Source: an uncultured Roseiflexaceae bacterium
GTDB lineage: Bacteria; Chloroflexota; Chloroflexia; Chloroflexales; Roseiflexaceae
Assembly: GCA_937988885.1 (NCBI GenBank)
Contig: CALKHR010000109.1
Coordinates: 62,001 to 126,000 of the forward strand
Length of the DNA: 64,000 nucleotides
Direction: 5' to 3'
Of this stretch, positions 15,127 to 27,100 are shown in pieces. Under the pieces are notes generated by a model, which ran no database searches, was not told where the DNA came from, and saw only the letters and a program-made list of their open reading frames with translations. Every line of letters begins with the position of its first letter. Positions within the stretch are counted from its first letter, which is position 1. Made by a program: the position numbers and the translations under genes.

Positions 15127-18100
15127 CGCCCCAGTAAGGCCAGGCGCTCCAACAACTCGGCATCGCACTGCCAGCCGCCCCAGTGCAACGGCGCTGCGCC
15201 CCAACCCAAGCGCTCCAACGCCTCAGCGTAGCGCAGCGCGCCCTCGGGCGTCACCAAGCCCAGCGTCGCGGGCAAACTGGCATCGTGCGCCAACAACAGC
15301 GACTCTAACTGGCAACTGGCGGTCGCGCCGGGCAACAACTCGCCCAACAAACGCTGCTGCAACCGCTCATCGCGCAGCGGCAGGAACACTGTGCGCTGGC
15401 CCAAACCGCACTGCAACATCCCGCCGCCGCAGATCAGCACATCGCGCTGCTCGCGCATCCGCCGCAGCGCCGCGGCGCTCTCCACACAGGGCGGGAACGA
15501 ATCGTCGATCACCAGCGTGCCGGGCCGCAACAGCGCCACCGACAAACTATTCGGCGCGCTGCTCGCCCCTACAATCACCTGAGCCTCGTACACCACCTCC
15601 GGCGCCAGCGGATCAGCCTCGGCCAGCACCACCTCGCCACGGAAGCCCGCTTGCTCGCGCAGCGCCTCGGCCAGCACCGCCAAGCGCGCTCGGCTGCCCG
15701 CCCGGTCGCACAACACGATCCGCCTTGGATGCGGCAACAGGCGCAACACCACCTGTAACGCCGCCGAGCCAATCGAACCAAGGCCCAACACCGCCACGTC
15801 CAGCGCCGCCAAATCGCGCTTGCAGGCTGCCAGCGCCGCCGCCACCGTGCGCACCACTGCCACCACCGTCGTCGCGTGCCCCGTCGTGATGCGCGGTGCC
15901 GCCCGACCCGCCAACGCCTGTTCCAACGCGTAACCGTAGCCGCAATGCGCGGGGATCAGCCCAGCCAGCGACACCGCCCGAGCGCCCAGATCGCTCGCCA
16001 ACTGCACGCCCACCACCACGTCGCGCAACAGGCGCTCGCTGGCCTCCGGCACAAGCTCATCGGCGAACCACGGCAGGCAGACCATCCCCGAGCGGCCCAG
16101 CGGCGTCTCAAGCGCCTCCAGCCAGCGCGGCTGCCGATTGGGGAACAGGAAGCCCCGCCACTGCTCGCGGGCCGCCCCGTTCTCCACGGGCCAGCCCGAA
16201 AGCGTCGCCAACGACGCAAAACTCGGCAGATACCCCACCAACGCAGCATCCAGCCGCCCGGGATCGTCCAACGTCAGCGGCTCGCTGCGGATCACAATCG
16301 GCGCAGGCGGCGGCGACGGTGGCTCATCGCCGAGCAGCGCCGCGATCTCAGCGCGCAACTCCGCCAGCGCCCGCTCCAGCATCGGCGTATCGCAGGCGGT
16401 CGCCGCGCCCTGCATCATCAGGCGCAGCCCTTCGGCCAGCGGTCGCGCCGAGAACAGCAGATCAGTGCCTGCCGGCGGCGGCTGCACCTCCGAATCGTCC
16501 CAACTCACCTGCAACAGGTCGCTCTGCAGCGGACCGAGCGCATCCAGGTCCACAAACGTGAAGAAGAACTGCGCGCCCGTCACTGTGAGCGCCGACGTTT
16601 GCGGCGGCAGCAACCGCGCGATCTGTCCCGGCGGCAGGGCGTGCTGGTAGGCTTGCGCAAACGCATCGCCGACCTGGCGCAGATCGCTCTGCAAGTCACC
16701 GAGTTGGCCACGCACCCGCAGCGGCAGCGCAGTCGCACAACAGCCAAACAACCGCTCGATATCGGGCAAGGGCAGGTCACGCCCTGCCAGCGCCGTACCG
16801 ATCACCACATCGTCGCAGGCGGCCAAACGCCGCACTGCCCTGGCGAACAAGCCCAGCAGCAGCACGTACAGCGTCGTCGCGTGCTGCGCAGCGAACCGTC
16901 GCAGCCGCGCCAACGTCTCGGCCTCTACCAGCACGCTGGCCTGCACCATCGGCGAGGTAGAGTGGCTGGGCTTGCGCCACTGCGTCGGCGCACGGTACGG
17001 CTCAGCGAACTGCGCCCGCCAAAACCGCTCGGCAGCCTCGGTATCCTGTTGGCTCGCCAGCGCGGCTACGTACTCGCGGAAGCTGCTGCGCACCAGCGGC
17101 AATTCCGGCGTCGTGCGACGCATCAGGGCATCGTACAGGTGCAGCAACTCCTGCCCGAACAGCAGGCCGCTCCACCCATCGCCGATGATATGGTGCGCGG
17201 CGATCAGCAGCACATGCTCCCGCTCGCCAAGGCTGAGCACCCGCAGCCGCAGCAACGGCCACTCGCTCAGCGCAAAACGTCGCGCCCGCTCGGCCTGCCA
17301 GCGCGCCTCGACCAGCGCCGAAGCATCGGCGCCAGCGGCGATCTGCGGCGATAGATCCTCGACGGCGATGCGCAACGGCGGCACCGAAGCCAACTCCCGC
17401 TGCATAATCGGGCGTTGGTCGGCCAAAATCTGCGTGCGCAACATCCCGTGGCGGGCCACCACTCCGTTCAGCGCCTGCTCCAGCCGCGTCACATCCAGCG
17501 CGCCGACGATCCGCAACCGCGCACACCATGTCGTCGGCTGGTCGGGCGTCAACGCCTCGGCCAACGCGAAGCCGAGTTGTGCCGGGGAGAGCGGGAACGG
17601 CGACTCATCAACCGCAGGGCGCTCGATGGGCGGTTGGGCCTGGGCAGCAGCCGCCACCTGCCGATCGATCTCCGCAGCAAGTTCGGCCAAACTCGTATGC
17701 TGATAGATCTGTGCAGCCCGCAGCGGCATGCCCAATCGCGCCTTGAGCCGCGCCAGCACCTGCAGAATCAACAGCGAATCGCCGCCCAACTCGAAGAAGT
17801 TGTCGTACCTGCTCACATTGGGCAGCTTCAACACCTCGCACCAGACCTCGGCCAGCAGGCGCTCGGATTCCGTGGTCGGCGCATCATCGGCGGGCGGCGG
17901 GGCGATCTCTGGCGGCGCGGCCTGCCACTCGCGTAAACGCTGCCTGTCGATCTTGCCGGAGGGCGTGGTGGGCAGCAGCGGCAGCGGCAGGAAGCGGTGC
18001 GGCACCATGTACTGCGGCAGCGTTTGCAACAGCCAGCGCCGCAACTCAGCATCGGGCGGCAACGGGCGATTCGTCTCAAGGTACGCCACCAGCTCGACAT

Positions 18101-21100
18101 GCTCATCGTCGGCGGCGTGCGCGATCACAGCGGCCCGCGCAATCGCAGGATGTTGCAGCAACACCGCCTCGATCTCGCCCAACTCCACTCGATAGCCACG
18201 GATCTTGATCTGATCATCGCTGCGCCCGATAAACTCCAGGTTGCCATCCGGCAGCGCGCGCACCAAGTCGCCAGTGCGGTACAGCCGATCGATCTGCGGC
18301 GGCAGCAGCGCCGCCAGCGCGGGTGTCGGCGCGATAAAACGCTCGGCGGTCAGGTCGGGCCGACCAAGGTAGCCGGGCGAGAGGCACACGCCACCAACCA
18401 GTAGTTCGCCAACCTGGCCGGGCGGACACGGCTGCCCCTGCTCATCGACCACCAGCGTGACGGTGTTGCGGATGGCCGTGCCGATCGGGATGCGCGTCAC
18501 CTCGGGCGCGGGGCGGCCCGGCACAACGTAGCAGGTCGCATTGATGGTCGTCTCGCTCGGCCCGTAGTGATTGGCGATGCGGTGGCGCTCGCCGTAGATA
18601 TCCATCCAACGGCGCACCAGGCTCGGCGGCAGCGGCTCGCCACCCACCCCGATCCAGCGCAACTCGTCCAGCGCGGGCGCGGGCTGCCCCGCCGCGATCC
18701 GCCGCTCGATCACGCTCAGCAAGCGCTCCCACAGCGACGGCACCGAGCGCCAGATCGTCGGGCGTTCGCGCTCCACCAGCGCCAGCAACTCGTCGGGGTC
18801 GCGCACAATCGCGGCGGGCAACGGCACCACCGTCCCACCCGAACAGAGCGGCCCGAGGATCTGGCTCACCGCCGCCCCAAAACTGATCGCAGCGGCCTGC
18901 AGCAGCCGATCCTTGGGGGTGTAGCCGAACTGCTCGATCAGCCACGTCACGTAGTTGCCGATCGCACGGTGCGGGATCGGCACACCCTTCGGTGTTCCCG
19001 TCGAGCCGGAGGTGAAGATCACATACGCCAAGTTGTCCGGCGTGATGCGCAACAGCGGCGGCTCGCTCGGCTGCGTGGGCAGCGCGTCGGCGGGCAGCAA
19101 CACCAGGTCGGGCATCTCGGCCTGCACCTGCCGCGCAAACGATTCCGTCTCCTGCTGGTACAGGACGATGCGCGCCCCGGCCAGCTTCAGCATCGCGCAC
19201 AGCCGTTGGGTCGGGTATTCCGAATTGAGCAGCAGCCACGTCGCGTTCGAGCGCAGGATGCCCACAATCCCCACGATCGTCGCGATACCCGGCAGCGTCA
19301 GCAGGCCGATCGGCTGATCGAACGTCGCGCCGTGCTGCGCCAGGAGCGCCGCCAACTGGCCCGATTGCGCGCCCAACTCGCCGTAGGTCAGGTCGCGCCC
19401 TGCGAAGCGCACCGCCACAGCCTCCGGCGTTGTCTCGCAGAAGTGCAGAATCCGGTGCGGCACCAGCGGCTCATCGGATGCGCTGGAAGGCAACACAACT
19501 GGAGATTCGGTCAGCAACTCCGCGTAGCGCTCAGCCAACTGCGCAACCGTCTCCTCACGCAGGCTGCTCGGCGCGTAGTGCCACGCCAGCGACAAACGCC
19601 CATCGTATTCGCCCACCACTAGCGTTAGACGAGTGGCGGCGGAGCCAGTGTTGGCCCGCAACTCCTCGATACGCAGCGGAAAATCGGCGAGCTCGTCCAG
19701 CGAGAAGCGTGCAAAGCTGAAGGTCGCCGCGCCCACGCTGCGCAACGCTGTGCCCCGCTGCGCCGGACGCAGCCGCGCCAGGTCGAGCGCAGAGACGGCG
19801 TTATGGCGCTGCACATCTAACCAGCCGTCGCGCACCCGTGCGGCAAGCATAGCGAGCGCTTCGTGCTGCGGCATCTCGATCAGCAGCGGCAACTGGTCGG
19901 CGCAACACCCGACCATCCGCTCAATGGCGGGCAGCCGCACAGCGCGGCCATGCTCGGCCACATTGATCGCTACAGCCTCGGCGGCGCTCCACTCGGCTAG
20001 GCAGCGCGCATACGCCGCCAACAGCCAGTGGAACAGCGATACGCCCGCCTCGGCGGCCCGTTCGCGGAGCCGAGCGCTCGTAGCGGCATCGAAGTCGCAG
20101 TGGATCACCCGCACCTCCCCATCCGACTGCCCATCGCCATCTTGGGGCAGCGTCCAGCCCAGCGCCGCGCCGTGCTTCCCAAACTGCTCGGCCCACCAGG
20201 CCCGGTGCTGCTCGGCCAACTGCTGCTGCGCTGCATCCTCACGTAGCGACACATACTCGCGGAACTGCGCGGCAGGCTGCAGCAACGGCGAGCGGCCCTG
20301 CGCCAAATGCGTGTACACCTGCCACAACTCGCTGGCCAGCACCCCAATGCTCCAGCCATCGGCGATGATGTGATGCAGCGACCACAACACTTCCCACCCA
20401 CCCAAAGGCGAGGGCGCGACCATCACCCGGAACAGCGGCGCACGGTGCAAGTCGAAGGGCTGCGCCAACAACTCGCGTTGAAGCGCCTCGGCCTCGGCAG
20501 GCGTGTCGCGCAGCACCAGCCATTGCTCGGCGAGCAGCGCATCGGCAGGCAGGATGTGCTGCTCCGGCGCGGTCTGCTCGGGAGCGAGCGGCGCGAACTG
20601 CGCCCGCAGCATCTCGTGGCGCGCCACCAATATCTCCAGCGCCCTGCGGAGCAGCGCCGTATCCAGCGGCCCGCTCACCCGCTGCCGCAAAAACGTGAAG
20701 GCGGGCAACTCGGGGTACAACTGCTGGCTGGCATAAAACGCCAACTGCGCCGGAGCCAACGGGAATGGCACGGCAGGAGCCGCCTCAATCTGCGGCTCAG
20801 GCGCATCGGCAGATGGCGCGGCGCTCTGCTGGGTAAGGTACCCCACCAGCGCATCGACCGTCTGGAACTCGAAGAAGAGCGTGAGCGGCAACGTGCGGCC
20901 CAATTGGCGCTCCAATCGCCGCACCAGATCAACGGCCTGCAACGAATCCAGGCCCATCGCCAGGAAGGGCGTGTCCAGCGCAATACGCTCGGGTGGGCAG
21001 CGCAACGCCTGGGCCAACAACTCCCGCACAAACTGTGCGACCTCCGCATACGACAGATCTACGGGTGTAATCTGATCCTTAGTGAGCTCAGCCGAGGGCC

Positions 21101-24100
21101 GATTGAGCTGTGGTAAAGGTGCGTTGGTCTTTACTGAACTCGGTTGACCTGTCAAAACCACGTGAGCGGCGGGATAGCCCAGCACATTCACTAGCGCCTG
21201 TGCCGCATCAGCAGGAGCCAACGGCGCAATATCCATCTCGGCCAAGCGCGCCACAATCGCGGGGTGAGCCGCCATGCCCACGCCCTGCCACGCCAGCCAA
21301 CCCAGCGCCGTCATCGGGCGGCCGGCGCGCCGCTCCGAGGCGGCCAGCGTATCGAGGTAGGCGTTGCCCGCCACGTACTCGGCCAAGCCGCCGCCCAAGC
21401 CCGGCAGCGACGACGCGATCGAGGAACAGGTGAGGAAGAAGCGGGGACGCTGCCCCAGGCGCTCCAATGCCCGGACCAACAGCCACGTGCCCTGCACCTT
21501 GGGCGCGAGCAGCGCCGCGATCCGCGCATCGTCCTTCACATCGAGCGAACCAAGTTCCACAGCGCCCGCCGCCTGAATCACCCCGCCAATCGCGCCGAAC
21601 TCAGCGATCAGCACGGGCAACACAGCATCAAGCGCCGCAGCATCGGTACAATCGAGTTGGCGGTACTGCGCCTGAGCGCCCAAGCCCCGCAACTCCGCCA
21701 ACAGCGCCTCCTGCGGCGCGCCCAGCGCCGAGCGGCCCAGCAACACCAAGCGCGGTCGCTGCGGAGCCAATGCACGGGCCAGCGCCCCACCAACGCCACC
21801 TGCGCCACCCACGATCAGCACCACCTCACCCGGCATCAGGCGCAGCCTCTCGCTCGGCGGCGCAACCGCCTGCAACGCGCGCTGCAAACGCCGACCCGCA
21901 CGCCAAGCCGTCACCGCCTCACCTTCGCGGTTACGCAACTCAAGCAGCAACAGCCGCGCACGCTCAGCATCATCGGCCCCATCGAGATCGATAGCGAAGC
22001 AGGGTAACCCAAGCCGCTGATCCGGCAGCGCCTGCGCCAATCCCGCCACCAACGCCTGATTCGGTGATGGTCGCTCGTTGCCCTGACCCGTCGCGTACGC
22101 CTCGGTCGTCACCACCCACAGCCCGGCTGGCCGCTGCGACGGCGGGAGCGCCGAGATGGTGCGCACCAGCCGCACCAAGCGGAACATCTCATCCAGCGAG
22201 GGAGGGGCATCGGGAGCGCTGCGCCCGGCCAGCACCACCACGCCGTAGGGGCGCGTTGGCGGCGAGAAGTCCGGCTCGATCAGCGCGCAGGACGCGCCCG
22301 CCTTCGCCAACTGCGCGCGCAGTTCCGCCGCCAAATGGCCATCGGCATCGGGCAGAATGCGCCATTCGTCGAGCAGTGCGCCCGCCTGACCCAACGGCGC
22401 ATCGTGCCACACCAACTGCTGCAACTGAATCGACGGCGGCAGCGATACGGGCACGGCCCGCTTCACAGACTGCGCGCTGCGCTCCAGCACCGCGCTGCCA
22501 TCGACATTGCGCAGCACCAACTGCCAACCCTGCTCGGTCGGCTCCAGCACCGCGCTTGAGATCACCTGTCCTTCCAGCACCAGCGGCTGATCGAGCGTCA
22601 GGTGCAACGGCGCATCGGACGCATGGCGCGGACGCGGCGGCTCCGGCAACCAATGTCGCCGCCGATCGAACGGCGTTGGCGGCAACGGCACACGCTGCGG
22701 CGATTCGTCGCCCACCAGCGCGCCCACATCGAACGTCACGCCCTGCACCCACAGCCTGCCCAGCGCAGCGCGGATCTGCGCCGCATCATCGCTGCCACGC
22801 TGCAACAGCGCCTCAGCAACCTCGTCCGGCGGCGCGTCGGCGTGGCGCACCAGGTTGGTCAGCGTATTGCCCGGCCCGATCTCGATCAGCGTATCGAAGC
22901 CCTCCGCCCGCAGACGGCTCAGCGCCGCGCTGAACTGCACGGGCGCCACCAGTTGCTCGCCCCAATACGCCGCGCCGAGCGACTCGGCATCGCGCAGCCA
23001 CGCCGGATTGGCCGTGCTCAGCAGCGGGATGCGCGGCTCCGCAAACGCCAAGCGGTTGGCCTGCTCCACCAGCGCCTCGGCCACCGGACGCATCAGCGGC
23101 GAGTGGAAGGCGTACCGATCATTGAGCGCCACGCCCCGATGCCCTGCCGCCTGCAATTGCTCACCAGCCCACGCCACCGCCTCAGACTTGCCAGCGATCA
23201 CCAATTGCGTCGGGCTGTTAAATGCGGCGATCGCCAGCGCACCCGGCCTACGGGCCACCAAATCGCGCACAAACGGCTCGGGAGCGAGCGCGGCCAGCAT
23301 CGCACCCGGCGCAGTCTCGGCGAGCAATTGGCCGCGCACCACCGCGAGCCGCATCGCATCGTCGAGCGACAACGCGCCAGCCACGTGAGCCGCCGCGATC
23401 TCACCGACGCTATGCCCAAGCAACGCCTCAGGCTGCACACCCCAGTGCAGCAACAGCTTCGCCAACGCGATCTCGAACGCCACCAGCAGCGGCTGCGTGA
23501 TCGCCGTGTGCGCCAGATCGGCGGCGCTGACATCTTCATCGAAGCACCACGCCTGCAACGTGCGCCCCTGGATCGGCCCCGCCGCCTGCGCTGCCGCATC
23601 GAAGGCCCGCCGAAACTCCGGCTCAGCAGCGTAGAGCGCGCGGCCCTGCTGCGGATACTGCGCACCCTGCCCTGCGAACAGCCACGCCACCCGACGGCGG
23701 CGCAACGCTGGCGCATGCCCAAGCGCGATCGGCACACCGCCAAGCGCCTCGGCCAAATCGTGCAGGGCGGCGGGCACACCCCGAGCTGCGGGCAACGCCT
23801 GGGACTGCGGGCCGAGCAGCAACGCGGCGCGGTACGGCAACGCCGCACGCAGGCTCGCGCTGTAGCACAGGTCTGCGGCGCTGTGGCGATGCTGGCGCTG
23901 TTGGGCGGCGATTCCGGTCGCCAGCCCCGTGAGCGCGGCCAACGAGCCTGCCGAAATCGCCAACAACTGTACACGGTCAACGTGGGCATGCGATACCGGC
24001 GCTGCCTCTGCCGCAGGCGCTTCTTCAACAATCATATGCACGTTGGTGCCGCCAAAGCCGAAACTGTTGATGCCAGCGCGCCGAGGATGCGGGGCATCCC

Positions 24101-27100
24101 AGGGGCGCAACTCGCGGTTGATGATCAGCCCGGCGCTCGCCAAATCGAAGCGGCGGCTGGGGCGCTGCTGGTGCAGCGTCGGCGGGATCTGGCCGTGGCG
24201 CAGCATCAGCACCACCTTGATCAGCGCGGGCATCCCGGCGGCGTTCAGCAAATGCCCCACGTTCGTCTTGACCGAGCCGACGAAGCGCGGCATCCCATCG
24301 TTCGGGTAGGACTGGGCCAGCGTGCGCGCCTCGATCGGGTCGCCGATCGGCGTGCCCGTGCCGTGCGCCTCGATGTACGAGATGCTGGCCGGATCGATAC
24401 CCGCGTTCGCGTAGGCCTGCTGCAACACCTCGGCCTGACGCAACGGATTCGGAGCCATCGGGCTGAGCGCCTGCCCATCGTTGTTCACCGCGCCGCCCCG
24501 CACCAGCGCCAACAGCGGATCGCGCTGGGCCTGGGCGCGCTCCAGCGATTCCAGCAGCACGATCGCAGCACCCTCGCCGGGCGCAAAGCCATCGGCGCTA
24601 TCGTCGAATGCCCGACTGCGACCCGTCGGCGAGAGCGCGCCCGCCCGTTGCAGCAAGCGCAACGGCGTATCGGTCAAATTCAGGTTCGCCGCGCCGACCA
24701 GCGCCAAATCGCACTCGCCGCGCTGGATGCTGGCATGCGCCAAGTGCAGCGCCACCAGCGCCGAGGAACAGGCGGTGTCGATCGCAATCGCGGGGCCGTT
24801 CAGGTCCAGCGCATGAGCAATGCGCGCCGCCGCCAGGTTGCGCATCGTGCCGACCGCGCTGTGTTGGCTCGGCTCAGCGCCCCGCCCCAGCGCCTCCAGC
24901 ATCAACTCCTGGTAGCCTGGCTCACCCACACCCACAAACACGCCGATCCGCACGCCACGACAGCGCTGCCCAGCGTATCCGGCCTGCTCCAGCGCCTCGT
25001 ACGCCAGTTCGAGCAACAGGCGCTGCTGCGGGTCCATTGCATCGGCCTCCTCCGAGCTAATCCCGAAGAACGCCGCATCGAAGCCCGCCACCTGATCGAG
25101 CATGCTGCCCCAACCCGGCCCGCGCGGGCTTGGCGCGCCATCCGCCCGACCGATCGCCAGATCGCGCACCGAATCGCGCCCAGACGCCAGATTCGTCCAG
25201 AACTGCTCCGGCGTATCGGCATCCGGGAAGCGACACGCCATCGCCACAATCGCGCTCGGCGCATTTGTGGGATTGGCGCTCACAGCAGGCGCAGATTCGG
25301 GATGCTGGCCGCGCAGCCAATCCGCCAACGCAGCCAACGTCGGGCGGGCGCGCAACGCCGCCGGATCAGGCTCGCGCCCAAACCGCTCGCCGATCGCCCC
25401 CAGCAACTCCATCAACTGAATCGATGTTGCGCCCAAATCGAGCAGCGAGCGATGCGGATCAAGTTCCGCCGCATCCAACGCCAGCGCACGAGCGGCGATC
25501 GACCGCAACTCCCGCTCAAGGTCGGCGGGGGCGGGCAGCGCAGCAGCAACCGCAGGACGCTCGGCAGGCGGCGCAACCAGCACGTACTGGTCGAGATCGC
25601 CCGCCTCGTAGCGCTCGCGAAGCCGCACACGTTGCAACTTCCCACTCGTGGTGCGGGGAAAATTGCGGGCTGGCAGCGCGACGATCGCCACATCCGGGCT
25701 GCCGACCGCACGGCGCAGACGGCGCGCCGCCTCGTGCAGGGCAGGCCGTAAGCGCTCCAAACCGCCAGCGCGCACCGGCACGCAGGCCACCACCGTCTCG
25801 CGGCCCGTCGCAGCCGAATAACTACCGCACACCGCCGCCCGACTCAACTCCAAGCCCGGCACACTGCGGATCAACTCCTCCAAATCGGGCGCGTGAAACT
25901 TGCGCCCGTTCACCACCACGATCTCCTTGCTGCGCCCGTTCACCACCAAGCGGCCATCCAGCAATACGCCGAGGTCGCCTGTGCGCAGCCAACCATCGCA
26001 GAACGCCGCGCCAGGATCAGCGGCGCGATGATACCCGCGCATCAACTGCGGCCCACGAATCTGCACGTGGCCCAGCCGACCGGGCGCCAGCGGCACATCA
26101 GCATCATCGACGATCCGCACCTCGCAATCGGGCAGCGGCGCACCCACATCGCTCAACTCAATCGCATCGGGGCCGGGCGGACAGACGACCGCCTCGCCGC
26201 GCACCAGCGCCGCCCGATCGAACGAATACGTGCGCAACCCCGTGCCCAGCGGCGTACACGTCACACCCGCACAGGCCTCGGCCAAGCCGTACACCGCGAT
26301 CAACGCCAGCGGATCAAAACGCGCAGCCGCCAGATGCTCCACAAACGCGCGGCAGATCGAAGGCGCGACAGGCTCCGCGCCCACTGCCAGCATCCGCACC
26401 GCGCTCAGATCCAGCGCCGCCACCTGCGCAGAACCGACCCGCTGCGTCACCAGCGCCAGCGCAAACGTCGCCGCCGTCAACAGCGTGCCATGGTGCCGCG
26501 AAGCCGCCTCCAGCCACACACTCGGGCGGCGCGCAAAGTGCAGCGGATCGATCGAAACCTGCTTCAAGCCCAGCGCCACAGGCACTAAATGCATCGCAAT
26601 CAGGCCCATATCGTGGTAGTACGGCATCCACGTCACCACCACATCGGCGCTCGTAATCGAACACGCCGTAATGATCTGCCGCAGGTTAGCTAACAACGCC
26701 GCGTGCGTCAGTTCCACACCACGCGGCGTGGCCGTGCTGCCCGAGGAAAACTGCAAGTAGGCGATACTCGCATCGAGCGGCGGCGCATCGCCAAGGGCCG
26801 CGCAGAACACCAAGCCATCACGCCACGCCTGCCCGCTCGGCGCCTGCTCACCGAACGCCTCCAACAACGACGGATCGCACACCATCGCCGGACGATCGAG
26901 CGCCTGCCACACGGCCACAACCCGCTCGGCCTCGTTCGCCAGCGGCACCGGAACCACATCCGCCAGCAACGCACCCCAGAAGGTCGGCAGAAACTGCGGC
27001 CCCTGATCGCACGCCAACAACAACGTCGAGCGGGGCGCCACACCAGCCTCCCGCAACGCAGCGGCGACCTGTTCGGCAGCGCCCAACAACTCAGCATACG

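Noticed and set aside
22602..25751. 1,049-codon open frame on + inside the PKS-NRPS gene
   Set aside because: It is the antisense shadow of the megasynthase: Arg/His/Gln-rich, no ribosome binding site, and the opposite strand shows clear KS, AT and A motifs.
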